Shown piece after piece: positions 31,343-39,903 of a stretch of DNA of 64,000 nucleotides (positions are counted from its first letter, which is position 1; every line of letters starts with the position of its first letter). The stretch is from assembly GCA_963753385.1 (NCBI GenBank), contig CAVWCC010000008.1, forward strand, positions 558,001-622,000, given 5' to 3'. The stretch is from JALZKA01 sp963753385. Its GTDB lineage: Bacteria > Actinomycetota > Thermoleophilia > Solirubrobacterales > 70-9. The position numbers were made by a program, and so were the translations under genes. A model generated the notes under the pieces. It saw only the letters and a program-made list of their open reading frames with translations. It made no database searches and was not told the origin of the DNA.

Positions 31343-33108
31343 AATCGGGCCACCTCCTCCCGCTCCTCGAGGTCGCGCTGCAGGAAGACCGAGTCCTCGT
31401 AGCCATGCTCGGCGATCTCGCGATACAGATCCGACCGCTCGAGCAACTCCTCATGCGTCCCACGGTCGAGGACTCGGCCCTCGTCCATAACGACGATCTC
31501 ATCGGCGAGCGAGATCGTCGATAGGCGGTGCGCGACAACGAACGTCGTCCGGCCCGCCATCACCTCGGCAAGACCCCGCTTGATCTCCGCCTCCGTCGTT
31601 GCGTCGACCGACGAGGTCGCGTCGTCGAGGATCAGGATGCGCGGGTCGGCGATCAGGGCGCGGGCGATCGCAACCCGCTGGCGCTGGCCGCCGGAAAGCG
31701 TCAGTCCCCGATCGCCGACGACCGTCTCGTACCCGTCCGGGAGCCGCTCGATGAAGCCGTGCGCCTGCGCCAGGCGCGCCGCCCGCTCGATCTCCTCCCG
31801 GGTCGCGTCGGGGCGCGCATAGGAGATGTTCTCCGCAACAGAGGCCGAGAACAGGAAGCTCTCGTCCGCGACGAACGCCACCTCGCCCCGCAACGACGCG
31901 AGGTCAAGATCGCGCAGGTCCGCCCCGTCGATCGAAACCGAGCCCGACGTGGGGTCATAGAGCCGCGCCAGGAGCGCGACGAGGGTCGTCTTGCCCGCAC
32001 CCGTCGGGCCCACCAGAGCGACCGTGGAGCCGGCCCCGACCGCCAGCGACACGCCGGTGAGCGCGGGCTCCTCCGCCCCATAGCGCAGGGTCACGTCGTG
32101 GAACTCGACCGCGCCGGGGCCCGCCGGCAGCGGTGGGGCCCCGGGCGCGCTGGCGATCCGCGGCGCGCGATCGAGGATCTCGAACAGCCGATTGCCGGAC
32201 GCGACCGCCCGCTGCGCCATGCCGAGTGCCAAGCCCAGCATCCGCATCGGCCCGGTCAGTATCACCAGCAGGAAGTAGAAGGTGGTGAACTGCTCGATCG
32301 TCATGTCACCGGCAATGACCTCCCGGCCGCCGACGAAGATCACGACCGCGAGTCCGACCGACGGGAGGAAGCCGAGGAACGGCGAGTAGAACGCGCGGAG
32401 CCGCGTCGAGTACACGTTCTGGTCGAACACCCGCGTGACCGAATGCCGGAACCGCCCGAGCATGTGCTCCTCGCGCGCGAACGCCTTCACCACCCGGATT
32501 CCCGAGATGCTCTCCTCGGCCTCCGCGGTCAGCTCCGCGATCCGCTGCTGCACCTCCTGAAGCGCCGGCCGCGAGAGCCGGCTGAAGCGCGCCGCGGTGA
32601 GCACCACGAACGGCACCGGAGCCAGGGCCAGCGCCGCCAGCCACGGCTCGATCGCAAACATCACCGCGCTCGCGAGCAGGATCGTCAGCCCGTTCTGCGT
32701 GAGGAAGATCAGTCCGTACCCGAGGAAGAACCGGATCGACTGCAGGTCCACCGTCGCACGCGACATCAGCTGCCCCGTCTGCTGGGTGTCGAAGAACCCA
32801 AGCTCGAGCTCCTGAAGGCGCCCGTAGATCTGCTGGCGGAGATCGAACTCGACCGCGAGCGACACCCTCCCGGCGATCAACCGTCGGACCACCGTCAATC
32901 CCAGTCGCAGAATCCCGGCGATGGTCAGCACCACGACCAACGGCAGGATGTCGGGGCGCCGTCCGTCCTGGATCGCGCCGACCGCCTCCCCGACCAGGAA
33001 CGGGATCAGCACGGTCATCACCATGGCCAGCCAGGCGAATGCCAGCGACCCCAGGACCGCCCGCTTGTACGGGCGGAGGAAGCCGAGCAGGCGCCTGAAG
33101 GTGGCCAT
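31339..33108 (-). CDS. ABC multidrug/lipid exporter half-transporter, first subunit
   Basis: This encodes 589 residues from the ATG at 33108; the open frame extends upstream but without ABC similarity. It has a six-helix membrane domain beginning FRRLLGFLRPYKRAVLGSLA, then an ATPase with Walker A LVGPTGAGKTTLVALL, the canonical signature LSGGQRQRVAIARAL, and Walker B ILILDDATSSVDATTE. The residue after Walker B is Asp (DDATS) where the catalytic Glu is usual. It therefore has the degenerate site expected of one half of a heterodimeric exporter. The substrate is unknown. Confidence 0.92.
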   Translation of the reverse strand: MATFRRLLGFLRPYKRAVLGSLAFAWLAMVMTVLIPFLVGEAVGAIQDGRRPDILPLVVVLTIAGILRLGLTVVRRLIAGRVSLAVEFDLRQQIYGRLQELELGFFDTQQTGQLMSRATVDLQSIRFFLGYGLIFLTQNGLTILLASAVMFAIEPWLAALALAPVPFVVLTAARFSRLSRPALQEVQQRIAELTAEAEESISGIRVVKAFAREEHMLGRFRHSVTRVFDQNVYSTRLRAFYSPFLGFLPSVGLAVVIFVGGREVIAGDMTIEQFTTFYFLLVILTGPMRMLGLALGMAQRAVASGNRLFEILDRAPRIASAPGAPPLPAGPGAVEFHDVTLRYGAEEPALTGVSLAVGAGSTVALVGPTGAGKTTLVALLARLYDPTSGSVSIDGADLRDLDLASLRGEVAFVADESFLFSASVAENISYARPDATREEIERAARLAQAHGFIERLPDGYETVVGDRGLTLSGGQRQRVAIARALIADPRILILDDATSSVDATTEAEIKRGLAEVMAGRTTFVVAHRLSTISLADEIVVMDEGRVLDRGTHEELLERSDLYREIAEHGYEDSVFLQRDLEEREEVARL

Positions 33109-33117
33109 CGGCGCCTG

Positions 33118-33123
33118 ACTATA
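33118..33123 (-). promoter_or_regulatory. Candidate -10 element (TATAGT) for the ABC exporter operon
   Basis: Minus-strand hexamer close to the TATAAT consensus, ending nine bases before the ATG at 33108. This supports the short form of the ABC protein over the longer open frame. Confidence 0.5.
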
Positions 33124-33160
33124 CAAAGTGAAGTATGAGTTTCCCGGCGATACTTGAGGC

Positions 33161-33367
33161 GTGAGCCAACCCGCCGCCGGCCTCTGCGACACGTGCATCC
33201 ACCAGCGGCTCGTCCGCAACACGCGCGGCTCCGCCTTCTCGCTCTGCGAGCGCTCGAAGACCGACCCGTCGTTCCCGAAGTACCCGCGCCTACCCGTGCT
33301 CGAGTGCCGCGGGTACGAAGAGCGCGAGTCAGGCCTCGGCGGCCCGCGGAGTCCCGGCGGCCCGTAG
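33161..33367 (+). CDS. Small four-cysteine conserved protein, probably metal-binding
   Basis: This encodes 68 residues from a GTG. Four cysteines lie in two sets, CDTC (residues 9 and 12), then SLCERS and LECRGY, with a conserved core RLVRNTRGSAFSLCERS and FPKYPRLPVL. I have seen this pattern in small unnamed actinobacterial proteins. The spacing suggests one zinc or iron-sulfur site; no function is known. It is divergent from the ABC operon and its last 39 bases overlap the EamA gene on the other strand. Confidence 0.72.
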   Translation: MSQPAAGLCDTCIHQRLVRNTRGSAFSLCERSKTDPSFPKYPRLPVLECRGYEERESGLGGPRSPGGP

Positions 33368-34192
33368 CGCGCCGGCGCTCGCCACCAGCACCAGCCCGAT
33401 CGCCACGACCTCGCGCGCCGCCAGATCCTGGTCGAGCCCGACGAAGCCGACGGTCGCGGCAACCGCAGGCTCCAGGCTCATCAGCACCCCGAACGTGCCC
33501 GCGGGCAGCCGCCGCAGCGCCTCGAGCTCGACCGAGTACGGCAGCGCTGAGCTCAGCACCGCGACAAGCGCCCCGATCGCGAGCAGCTCCCAGTCGAGCA
33601 GCGCATCGCCGCCGTCGGCGAGGCCGACCGGGACCACCGCCAGCGCGGCGATCGTCATCGCGATCGCGAGCCCGCCGCCGCCCGGGAGCGCCCGTCCAAC
33701 CCGCACCGTCTGCACGATGTAGCCCGCCCAGAACGCGCCCGCGACGAGCGCCAACACCACGCCCAGCGCGTCGAGGTCCGAGCCCGGGACGGGGGCGAGG
33801 AGGATCAGCCCGGCCGCCGCGAGCGCCACCCAAAGCAAGTCCTGGCGGCGTCGTGAGCCCGCGATCGCGACCCCCAGCGGGCCGACGAACTCGAGCGTGA
33901 CCGCAATCCCAAGCGGGATCCGGTCGAGCGCCAGGTAGAAGCTCAGGTTCATTCCCGCCAGGACCACGCCGAGCAGCACCACATCCCGCCGCGCGTCCCC
34001 GGTCGGGAGCCGGAGCGGTGGCCGCCAGATCGCCAGTAGGAGCAGCGCCGCGAACGCGATCCGCAGGAAGACCGTGCCGCCGGGGCCGATCTCATCGAAG
34101 AGCGTCGTCGCGAAGGCCGCGCCGACCTGGACCGAGACGATCCCGCACAGAACCAGCGCCGTGGCGGTCGCGCGCGACCCTTCCCTCACCAT
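33329..34192 (-). CDS. EamA/DMT-superfamily transporter (RhtA-like)
   Basis: This 287-residue integral membrane protein has ten predicted helices in two EamA repeats; the second begins at about residue 145 (GVVLALVAGAFWAGYI). The RhtA-type features GPLGVAI and LPYSVELEALRRLPAGTFGVLMSLEP are seen, which in E. coli marks the threonine/homoserine exporter. It probably exports amino acids or similar metabolites. It stands alone, preceded by a TAGCCT hexamer six bases before the start. Confidence 0.88.
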   Translation of the reverse strand: MVREGSRATATALVLCGIVSVQVGAAFATTLFDEIGPGGTVFLRIAFAALLLLAIWRPPLRLPTGDARRDVVLLGVVLAGMNLSFYLALDRIPLGIAVTLEFVGPLGVAIAGSRRRQDLLWVALAAAGLILLAPVPGSDLDALGVVLALVAGAFWAGYIVQTVRVGRALPGGGGLAIAMTIAALAVVPVGLADGGDALLDWELLAIGALVAVLSSALPYSVELEALRRLPAGTFGVLMSLEPAVAATVGFVGLDQDLAAREVVAIGLVLVASAGALRAAGTPRAAEA

Positions 34193-34198
34193 CCGGCG

Positions 34199-34204
34199 AG
34201 GCTA
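34199..34204 (-). promoter_or_regulatory. Candidate -10 element (TAGCCT) for the EamA gene
   Basis: Minus-strand TANNNT hexamer ending six bases before the ATG at 34192. Confidence 0.4.
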
Positions 34205-34211
34205 ACGGCGG

Positions 34212-34991
34212 CTACTTGACGACGGTGCGCCGGTACTTCGCGGTCGAGATCACGGCGAAGGTGATGGTGATCCCGATCGTCCAAACGAACGCGGCCCAGA
34301 CGTCCGTCCCGGCCGGCGTCCCCTGCCAGAGCGAGCGCAGGGCGTCGACGAACGTCGTGAACGGGTTCGCCTCGGCGAACGCCTCGAGGACCGCCGGCAT
34401 CGAGTCGGGCGGGACGAACGCGGAAGAGATGAAGGTGAGCGGGAAGATCGCCATGAAGCCGAACGCGTTCGCCGCCTCGGGCGACGATGAGACCAGCCCG
34501 ATGTACGCGAACACCCACGAGAACGCGTAGCCGATCAGCAGGACCAGCAGGAACCCGAGCAGGATCGACGGCACCGACTCGTCGAAGCTGAAGCCGACGA
34601 TCAGGCCGACGACCACGACTATGACCAGCGAGAGCGAATTCGTCGCGATGTCCGCCACCGTGCGGCCCGCGAGCACTGCGGAGCGTGCCATCGGCAGCGA
34701 TCGGAACCGGTCGATCAGGCCCCGGTTCAGGTCGTCCGCCAGCCCCAGCGCCGTCGCGAAACCGCCGAACGCGATGTTCTGGATGACGATCCCGGGAATC
34801 AGGAAGTCCGCGTAGTTGTCGAACCCGGCCGGCACCGCGATCGCGCCTCCGAACACATAGACGAACAGCAGCACGAACATGATCGGCTGGATCGTGAACG
34901 CGGTCAGCAGATCAGGCGCACGCACGATCCGGATCAGGTTTCGCCGGGCGAGGACCAGCGTGTCGCTGAGCATCGCCGAGGCGGCGGTCAT
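34212..34991 (-). CDS. ABC-2 type transporter permease (DrrB-like)
   Basis: This encodes 259 residues with six predicted helices and the ABC2_membrane pattern; the family loop GGFATALGLADDLNRGLIDRFRSLPMARSAVLAGR between helices 2 and 3 is clear. The N-terminus (LARRNLIRIVRAPDLL) is the usual amphipathic elbow helix. It overlaps the end of the ATPase gene by four bases and forms with it a daunorubicin-resistance-type exporter. The substrate may be a lipid or drug. Confidence 0.92.
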   Translation of the reverse strand: MTAASAMLSDTLVLARRNLIRIVRAPDLLTAFTIQPIMFVLLFVYVFGGAIAVPAGFDNYADFLIPGIVIQNIAFGGFATALGLADDLNRGLIDRFRSLPMARSAVLAGRTVADIATNSLSLVIVVVVGLIVGFSFDESVPSILLGFLLVLLIGYAFSWVFAYIGLVSSSPEAANAFGFMAIFPLTFISSAFVPPDSMPAVLEAFAEANPFTTFVDALRSLWQGTPAGTDVWAAFVWTIGITITFAVISTAKYRRTVVK

Positions 34992-35986
34992 CGCACCTCC
35001 TCCAGGACCCGCTCCTCGTCATCGGCACGGTCGCCGTTCTCGTGTTCGGCCGCGTGTCCGGTGAGCGAGATGAAGACGTCGTCGAGCGTCGGCTGGCGCA
35101 CCGCCAGGTCCTCGACCGAGATGCCCGCCCCGTCGAGGCGCCGCACGGCCTCGGCGATCCTGCCATCGCGACTCGCGATCGGCAGCCTGACCACGACTCC
35201 GTCGTCGCAGCTCGGCGTGCCCGAGGCGATGTCCGTCAGCGCGTCGATGGCACCGCTGATCTGACCGCGGTCCTCGAGCGTGACCTCGATCCACTCGCCG
35301 CCGACCATCCGCTTCAGCTCGTCCGAGGTGCCCTGCGCGATCAGCGAGCCGTGGTCGAGAACAGCGATCCGGTCGGCCAGCCGGTCGGCCTCGTCCAGGT
35401 ACTGGGTGGTGAGCAGCACCGTCGTGCCGCCGGAGACCATTCCCTCGATCGTCTCCCAGAGGTTCACCCGGCTCCGCGGATCGAGCCCCGTCGTCGGTTC
35501 ATCGAGGAAGATCACGGGCGGGTCGGCGACCAGCGCGGCCGCGAGGTCGAGCCGCCTGCGCATGCCTCCCGAATAGGTCTTGACGAGCCGGTCACCCGCC
35601 TCATCGAGCTCGAACCGGTCGAGGAGCGCGGTCGCCCGCTCCTTGGCCATCGGGCCGCCCAGGTGGTAGAGGCGCCCGACCATCTCCAGGTTCTCGAAGC
35701 CGGTCAGGTTCTCGTCGACGGCCGCATACTGGCCCGCCAGCCCGATATGGGCACGCAGCTCGTTCGCGTCCTTTTCGACGTCGAACCCCATGACGCGTGC
35801 GGTGCCGCCGCTCGGGGGCAGGAGCGTCGTCAGGATGCGCACCGCCGTGGTCTTGCCGGCGCCGTTCGGGCCCAGCACGCCGAGCACCGTTCCGGACGGC
35901 ACCTGCAGGTCGACCCCGCGGAGCGCCTCGACGTCCTTGTACTCCTTGCGAAGGCCCTCGGCCTCGATCGCGAGCTGCTCCGACAT
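34988..35986 (-). CDS. DrrA-type ABC transporter ATP-binding protein
   Basis: This 332-residue ATPase has Walker A GPNGAGKTTAVRIL, the DrrA-type signature SGGMRRRLDLAAALV, Walker B IFLDEPTTGLDPRSR and LLTTQYLDEAD. The C-terminal DUF4162-like domain (from about residue 235) includes the helical LPIASRDGRIAEAVRRLD and RQPTLDDVFISLTGH. This domain stabilises drug export by DrrAB in Streptomyces. Start is at the ATG at 35986; a TAACGT hexamer ends ten bases upstream. Its membrane partner follows immediately. Confidence 0.94.
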   Translation of the reverse strand: MSEQLAIEAEGLRKEYKDVEALRGVDLQVPSGTVLGVLGPNGAGKTTAVRILTTLLPPSGGTARVMGFDVEKDANELRAHIGLAGQYAAVDENLTGFENLEMVGRLYHLGGPMAKERATALLDRFELDEAGDRLVKTYSGGMRRRLDLAAALVADPPVIFLDEPTTGLDPRSRVNLWETIEGMVSGGTTVLLTTQYLDEADRLADRIAVLDHGSLIAQGTSDELKRMVGGEWIEVTLEDRGQISGAIDALTDIASGTPSCDDGVVVRLPIASRDGRIAEAVRRLDGAGISVEDLAVRQPTLDDVFISLTGHAAEHENGDRADDEERVLEEVR

Positions 35987-35996
35987 ACCGGAGAGC

Positions 35997-36002
35997 ACGT
36001 TA
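35997..36002 (-). promoter_or_regulatory. Candidate -10 element (TAACGT) for the DrrAB-like operon
   Basis: Minus-strand TANNNT hexamer ending ten bases before the ATG at 35986. Confidence 0.35.
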
Positions 36003-36051
36003 GCTGCCACCGCACACCCGGACAGTGCGGTTATCCCGATACTCGGCCGAT

Positions 36052-36057
36052 AGCCTG
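36052..36057 (+). promoter_or_regulatory. Candidate -10 element (TAGCCT) for the LLM oxidoreductase
   Basis: TANNNT hexamer ending nine bases before the ATG at 36067. Confidence 0.4.
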
Positions 36058-36066
36058 CCCCACGCG

Positions 36067-37080
36067 ATGAGGGTCGACGCGGGTCAGTACGCGCCGTCGG
36101 TGGACGCGGCGGCGAACGCGGCCGTGGCCGCCGAGCGGGACGGTTACGACGGCTGGTGGGCATTCGAGACGCAGATCGACCCCTTCCTCGGCTGCGCGGT
36201 GGCGGCCGAGCGCACCGAGCGGGTCGACATCGGCACCTCGATCGTCGTCGCGTTCGCGCGGAACCCGATGACGGTCGCGCTCCAGGCAAACGACGTGCAC
36301 GCGCTCTCGGGCGGGCGCTTCACCCTGGGCCTCGGCTCGCAGATCAAGCCGCACATCACCCGCCGCTACTCGATGCCGTGGTCGAAGCCCGCGGCACGCA
36401 TGCGCGAGTTCATCCTCGCTATCCGCGCGATCTGGGAATGCTGGGCGACCGACGGGCAGCTCGACTTCCAGGGCGACTTCTACACGCACACCCTGATGGC
36501 GCCGTTCTTCAATCCGGGCCCGAACCCGCACGGGAACCCGAGGATCATGCTCGCCGCGGTGGGGCCGCTGATGACGCAGGCCGCCGGCGAGGTCGCCGAC
36601 GGCGTCCTCTGTCACGCGTTCTCGACCGAGCGGTACATGCGGGAGGCGACGCTGCCCGCCCTCGAGAAGGGCTTTGCAAAGGCGGGCCGGACGATCGACG
36701 GCTTCGAGATCACCGCTCCGGCCTTCGTCGTCGCCCGCGACACCGAGCAGGAGCTCGCCGACGGCAGCGCTTTGGTGAAGCAGCAGATCGCGTTCTACGG
36801 CTCGACGCCGGCCTACCGGCCCGTGCTCGACCTCCACGGCTGGGGCGACCTCCAGGACGACCTTCAGGCGATGACCAAGCGCGGCGAGTGGGACCGCATG
36901 GGCGACCTCATCGACGACGAGGTCCTGCACACCTTCGCCGTCATCGGCACGCCGGACCACGCATTCGCCGAGCTCAAGAAGCGGTACGGCGACATCTGCA
37001 CGCGGATCACTCTCACGCTCCCGGAGGAGCGCGACGAGGAACGCTGGTCGAGCCTGTTCGATTCCCTCCGAGCTTCCTGA
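36067..37080 (+). CDS. LLM-class (probably F420-dependent) oxidoreductase
   Basis: This 337-residue TIM-barrel protein of the luciferase-like monooxygenase family has the typical GYDGWWAFETQIDPF opening, the barrel strand IGTSIVVAFARNP, and ALSGGRFTLGLGSQI (the LGxGSG-type cofactor phosphate site). It resembles the TIGR03617 group, which is restricted to F420-producing actinobacteria, so F420 is the likely cofactor. The substrate is unknown. The ATG at 36067 gives MRVDAGQYAP, the usual family start. Confidence 0.88.
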   Translation: MRVDAGQYAPSVDAAANAAVAAERDGYDGWWAFETQIDPFLGCAVAAERTERVDIGTSIVVAFARNPMTVALQANDVHALSGGRFTLGLGSQIKPHITRRYSMPWSKPAARMREFILAIRAIWECWATDGQLDFQGDFYTHTLMAPFFNPGPNPHGNPRIMLAAVGPLMTQAAGEVADGVLCHAFSTERYMREATLPALEKGFAKAGRTIDGFEITAPAFVVARDTEQELADGSALVKQQIAFYGSTPAYRPVLDLHGWGDLQDDLQAMTKRGEWDRMGDLIDDEVLHTFAVIGTPDHAFAELKKRYGDICTRITLTLPEERDEERWSSLFDSLRAS

Positions 37081-37087
37081 GCAGCGC

Positions 37088-37093
37088 TACGCT
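37088..37093 (+). promoter_or_regulatory. Candidate -10 element (TACGCT) for the kelch gene
   Basis: TANNNT hexamer ending six bases before the GTG at 37100. Confidence 0.4.
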
Positions 37094-37099
37094 CGACCC

Positions 37100-38104
37100 G
37101 TGAGGAGGCTCCTGCCGCGCGCCGGGCTGGCCATTCTGGCCGGCGCCGCCGCTGCGTCGGTGGCGGCCGTGGTCGTTGCGAGCGGCGAGCGCGGAGCAAG
37201 CGCACGCGGTGGCGGCAGCTGGGACTCCACGCTTGCCCAGAGCCCGTTCGAGCGCAGCGAGGTCGGCGCCGCGCGAATCGGCGACCGGATCTACGTCGTC
37301 GGCGGGTTCTTCGGCGACGGGCGGACCACCGGGCGCATGGCGGCCTACGACATCTCGGAAGACGAGTGGATCAAGCGCCGCACGCTGCCGAAGCCGACCA
37401 ACCACCCGGGCGTCGCCGCGCTCGACGGGAAGCTGTACGTCCTCGGCGGGCGGCGGACGAGCCAGGAGCAGACGAGCGACGCCCTGTTCCGCTACACGCC
37501 GGCGAAGAACCGGTGGAAGCGCCTTCCCGATGCGCCGACCGCCCGCGCTGCGATGGGCCTCGCCGCGACCGGGGACCGGCTGTACGCGGTCGGCGGCCAC
37601 CTGGAGGGGAACTTCGAGGTCCGGCGGCTCGAGGTCTACGACGTCTCGCAACGGAAATGGCGCCGGCGAGCCGCGATGCCGACGGGCCGCAACCACCTGA
37701 CCGCGGTGTTCTCCCAGGGCACCCTGTGGGCGATCGGCGGACGGCAGACGGGCGGGGAGAACCTCGCGACGGTGGAGCGTTACGACCCTGGCGACAACGA
37801 GTGGTCGGAAGCGCCGTCGCTGAACGTGGCGCGCAGCGGGATCGCGTCCGCCCTCGTGGCCGACTCGATCGTCGTCTTCGGCGGCGAGGACCTGGGCCCG
37901 GGCGGCAGCACGATCGCCGAGGTCGAGCGACTTCCGTTCGCCGATCTCGACGGCCCCTGGCAGCTGATCGAGTCGATGCCGGTGCCCCGCCACGGCCTCG
38001 GCGGCGCCGCCAAGGCCGACTTCGTCTACGCGCTCGAGGGCGGGCCGATGCCGGGGCTCCACGTCTCGGACCTCGTCGAGCGCCTCGACCTTTCTGGCCT
38101 TTAG
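37100..38104 (+). CDS. Secreted or membrane-anchored kelch-repeat protein
   Basis: This encodes 334 residues from a GTG. A basic/hydrophobic N-terminus (residues 1-32) is a signal peptide or anchor. At least five kelch blades follow, each with a GG pair and a spaced Tyr/Trp: VVGGFF, VLGGRR, AVGGHL, AIGGRQ and VFGGED, with a partial sixth blade (LEGGPMPG) at the end that may close the propeller with the first strand. Kelch propellers bind proteins or sugars, or act as sialidase-like enzymes; no catalytic site is evident. Confidence 0.88.
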   Translation: MRRLLPRAGLAILAGAAAASVAAVVVASGERGASARGGGSWDSTLAQSPFERSEVGAARIGDRIYVVGGFFGDGRTTGRMAAYDISEDEWIKRRTLPKPTNHPGVAALDGKLYVLGGRRTSQEQTSDALFRYTPAKNRWKRLPDAPTARAAMGLAATGDRLYAVGGHLEGNFEVRRLEVYDVSQRKWRRRAAMPTGRNHLTAVFSQGTLWAIGGRQTGGENLATVERYDPGDNEWSEAPSLNVARSGIASALVADSIVVFGGEDLGPGGSTIAEVERLPFADLDGPWQLIESMPVPRHGLGGAAKADFVYALEGGPMPGLHVSDLVERLDLSGL

Positions 38105-38113
38105 TGTCTAGGC

Positions 38114-38423
38114 ATGCCCGAATGCACTCATCTCGACCGCATCGGGGTCACGGAGCTCCCGGAGTCGGTCGACGGCTGCGAGGACTGCCTGGCGGCGGGG
38201 ACGAAGTGGCTGCATCTGCGGATCTGCCTCGAGTGCGGGCACGTCGGCTGCTGCGACGACTCGCCGAACCGCCACGCCAGCCGCCCACGCCGAGGCGACC
38301 GGCCACCCACTGATCCGCTCGCTCGAGCCGGGTGAGGACTGGTCGTGGTGCTTCATCGACGAGATCGGCGATGATGCTTCCGCAGGTCCAGGGGACGACG
38401 CGGATCCCGCCGTCGCCACTCGG
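38114..38423 (+). pseudogene. UBP-type zinc finger protein, frameshifted
   Basis: The first frame gives a UBP/ZnF domain (CTHLDRI, GCEDCLAAGTKWLHLR, CLECGHVGCCDDSPNRHA) with the expected Cys/His ligands. At about 38280 one extra base breaks the frame. The continuation in the next frame, HAEATGHPLIRSLEPGEDW followed by SWCFIDE, completes the family sequence. After repair, no stop separates it from the following oxidoreductase, so it is either a natural fusion or another small error hides the stop. Such zinc fingers bind ubiquitin in eukaryotes; in bacteria the partner is unknown. Confidence 0.8.
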
Positions 38424-39044
38424 GTGACGATGAGCGGCTTCGTCTCACGCGGGTTCGGAGGCCGCCGCCGCGCACCCGACGAGTTCGCCGACCGCCTGCC
38501 GCCCGGCCAGTACCTCGAGCATGGCTTCCCGGTCCTGACCGCCGGGCCGACGCCCGACGTCGAGCACGACGAGTGGAGCTTCCGGATCGACGGGATGGTG
38601 GCGGAGGAGCGGGAGTGGTGCTGGGACGAGTTCCACGCAGCTCGAGTTCGAGGACATTCCGTGTGACATCCACTGCGTGACCAAGTGGTCGAAGCTCGGC
38701 ACGAGCTTTCGCGGCGTCTCGGTCGACACGCTGCTCGAAGAGGCGGAGCCGCTCGGCGCCTATGCGATGGCGTACTCGTACGGCGGCTACACGACCAACC
38801 TCGACTATTGAGGACCTGACCGACGGCAAGGCCTGGGTCGTGACCGAGCACGAGGGTGAGCCGCTGCCGCGCGAGCACGGCGGCCCCGCCCGGCTGCTCG
38901 TCCCGCACCTCTACTTCTGGAAGAGCGCCAAGTGGGTGGCGCGGCATGCGCGTCATGGACCACGACGAGCCGGGCTTCTGGGAGGCCAACGGCTACCACA
39001 ACCGCGGCGATCCCTGGAAGGAGGAGCGCTATTGGACCGACTGA
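38424..39044 (+). pseudogene. YuiH-type molybdopterin (sulfite oxidase-like) oxidoreductase, multiply frameshifted
   Basis: Segments of one protein are spread over three frames: MSGFVSRGFGGRRR to WCWDEF (38424-38639), then LEFEDIPCDIHCVTKWSKLG (38641-38805), then TIEDLTDGKAWVVTEHEGEP to SAKWV (38807-38938), then GMRVMDHDEPGFWEANGYHN to the stop at 39044. The molybdenum-ligand Cys is in IHCVTKWS. Three single-base insertions (about 38640, 38806, 38939) would explain this. Repaired, it would be a full-length oxidoreductase coupled to the flavin reductase that follows. Decay or sequencing error are both possible. Confidence 0.82.
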
Positions 39045-39058
39045 TCGAGGACCGCCCG

Positions 39059-39771
39059 ATGGAGGTCTCGCAGCGCGCCCCTGGCCGCTGGCAGATCGCG
39101 CACGGTCACGAAGGTCAAGCAGGAGACGCCGCGGGTCAAGTCCTTCCGGATCGAGCTGCCGATGTGGATGCCGCACCTCCCGGGCCAGCACTACGACGTC
39201 CGGCTCACCGCGCCCGATGGCTACCAGGCGCAGCGCTCGTACTCGGTCGCCTCCTCGCCGCTCGACGAGGGCGAGATCGAGCTGACGATCGACCGGCTCG
39301 CCGACGGCGAGGTATCGCCGTACTTCCACGACGTCGTCGTCGAGGGCGACCAGGTCGAGGTCCGCGGGCCGTTCGCCTCGTACTTCGTCTGGCGCGGGGA
39401 GGAGCCCGCGCTGCTGATCGGTGGCGGCTCGGGCGTCGTGCCGCTGATGGCGATGCTCCGCCACCGCCGCCTCGTGATGCCCGAGCTCGAGATGCGGCTC
39501 GTCTACTCGGTGCGGGGCGCAGACGACGTGATCTATGCCGACGAGCTCGGCGACGACGCGGTCGTCGACCTTCACCCGCGAGGCGCCGGAGGGCTGGGCA
39601 GGGCACACCGGGCGGATCGACTCCGAGCTGGTCGCCAGCGCCGTCGCCGATGCGCCGACCGCGTTCGTCTGCGGCTCGAACGGCTTCGTCGAGGCCGCCT
39701 CGCGCCTCCTGCTCGAAGCCGGTTGCGAGGCCGGCCGGATCCGGACCGAGCGCTTCGGCCCGACCGGATGA
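39059..39771 (+). pseudogene. FAD/NAD(P)H ferredoxin-reductase-like oxidoreductase, frameshifted
   Basis: This begins MEVSQRAPGRWQIA at 39059, shifts at about 39102 into VKQETPRVKSFRIELP, and continues through the FAD-binding RSYSVASSPLDEG and the NAD-binding LIGGGSGVVPLMAMLRHRR. It shifts again at about 39570 into TREAPEGWAGHTGRID and ends with FVCGSNGFVEAASRLLLEAG. Two +1 shifts explain it. It lacks a 2Fe-2S domain, so it would receive or donate electrons to the molybdo-enzyme encoded just before it; such pairs are common in actinobacteria. Confidence 0.82.
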
Positions 39772-39903
39772 CCAAGGAAGGGCGCCACGCTGCTACGGTT
39801 TCCCTAGCCGCGCACTCCCGCGCGGCATAATCGTGCCCGCGCTCGCCGTGTTGCAAGTACCGCACCTCCGCGCTCGCCCGCACCAGTCCGTGGAGGAACT
39901 CAT
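39772..39903 (+). promoter_or_regulatory. Leader region of the cold-shock gene with a GC hairpin
   Basis: These 132 bases hold a hairpin (GCCGCGC/GCGCGGC, 39807-39826, six-base loop) and a GTGGAGGAAC ribosome-binding site before the ATG at 39904. A TACGGT hexamer at about 39793 would give a leader of roughly 100 bases, the length typical of cold-shock mRNAs whose leaders refold with temperature. The hairpin may instead terminate upstream transcription. Confidence 0.45.

Noticed and set aside
38114..39771. Programmed frameshifting to explain the shifts in the zinc-finger/oxidoreductase genes
   Set aside because: There are too many sites, none with a shared slippery sequence, and the shifts occur inside conserved domains; error or decay is simpler.
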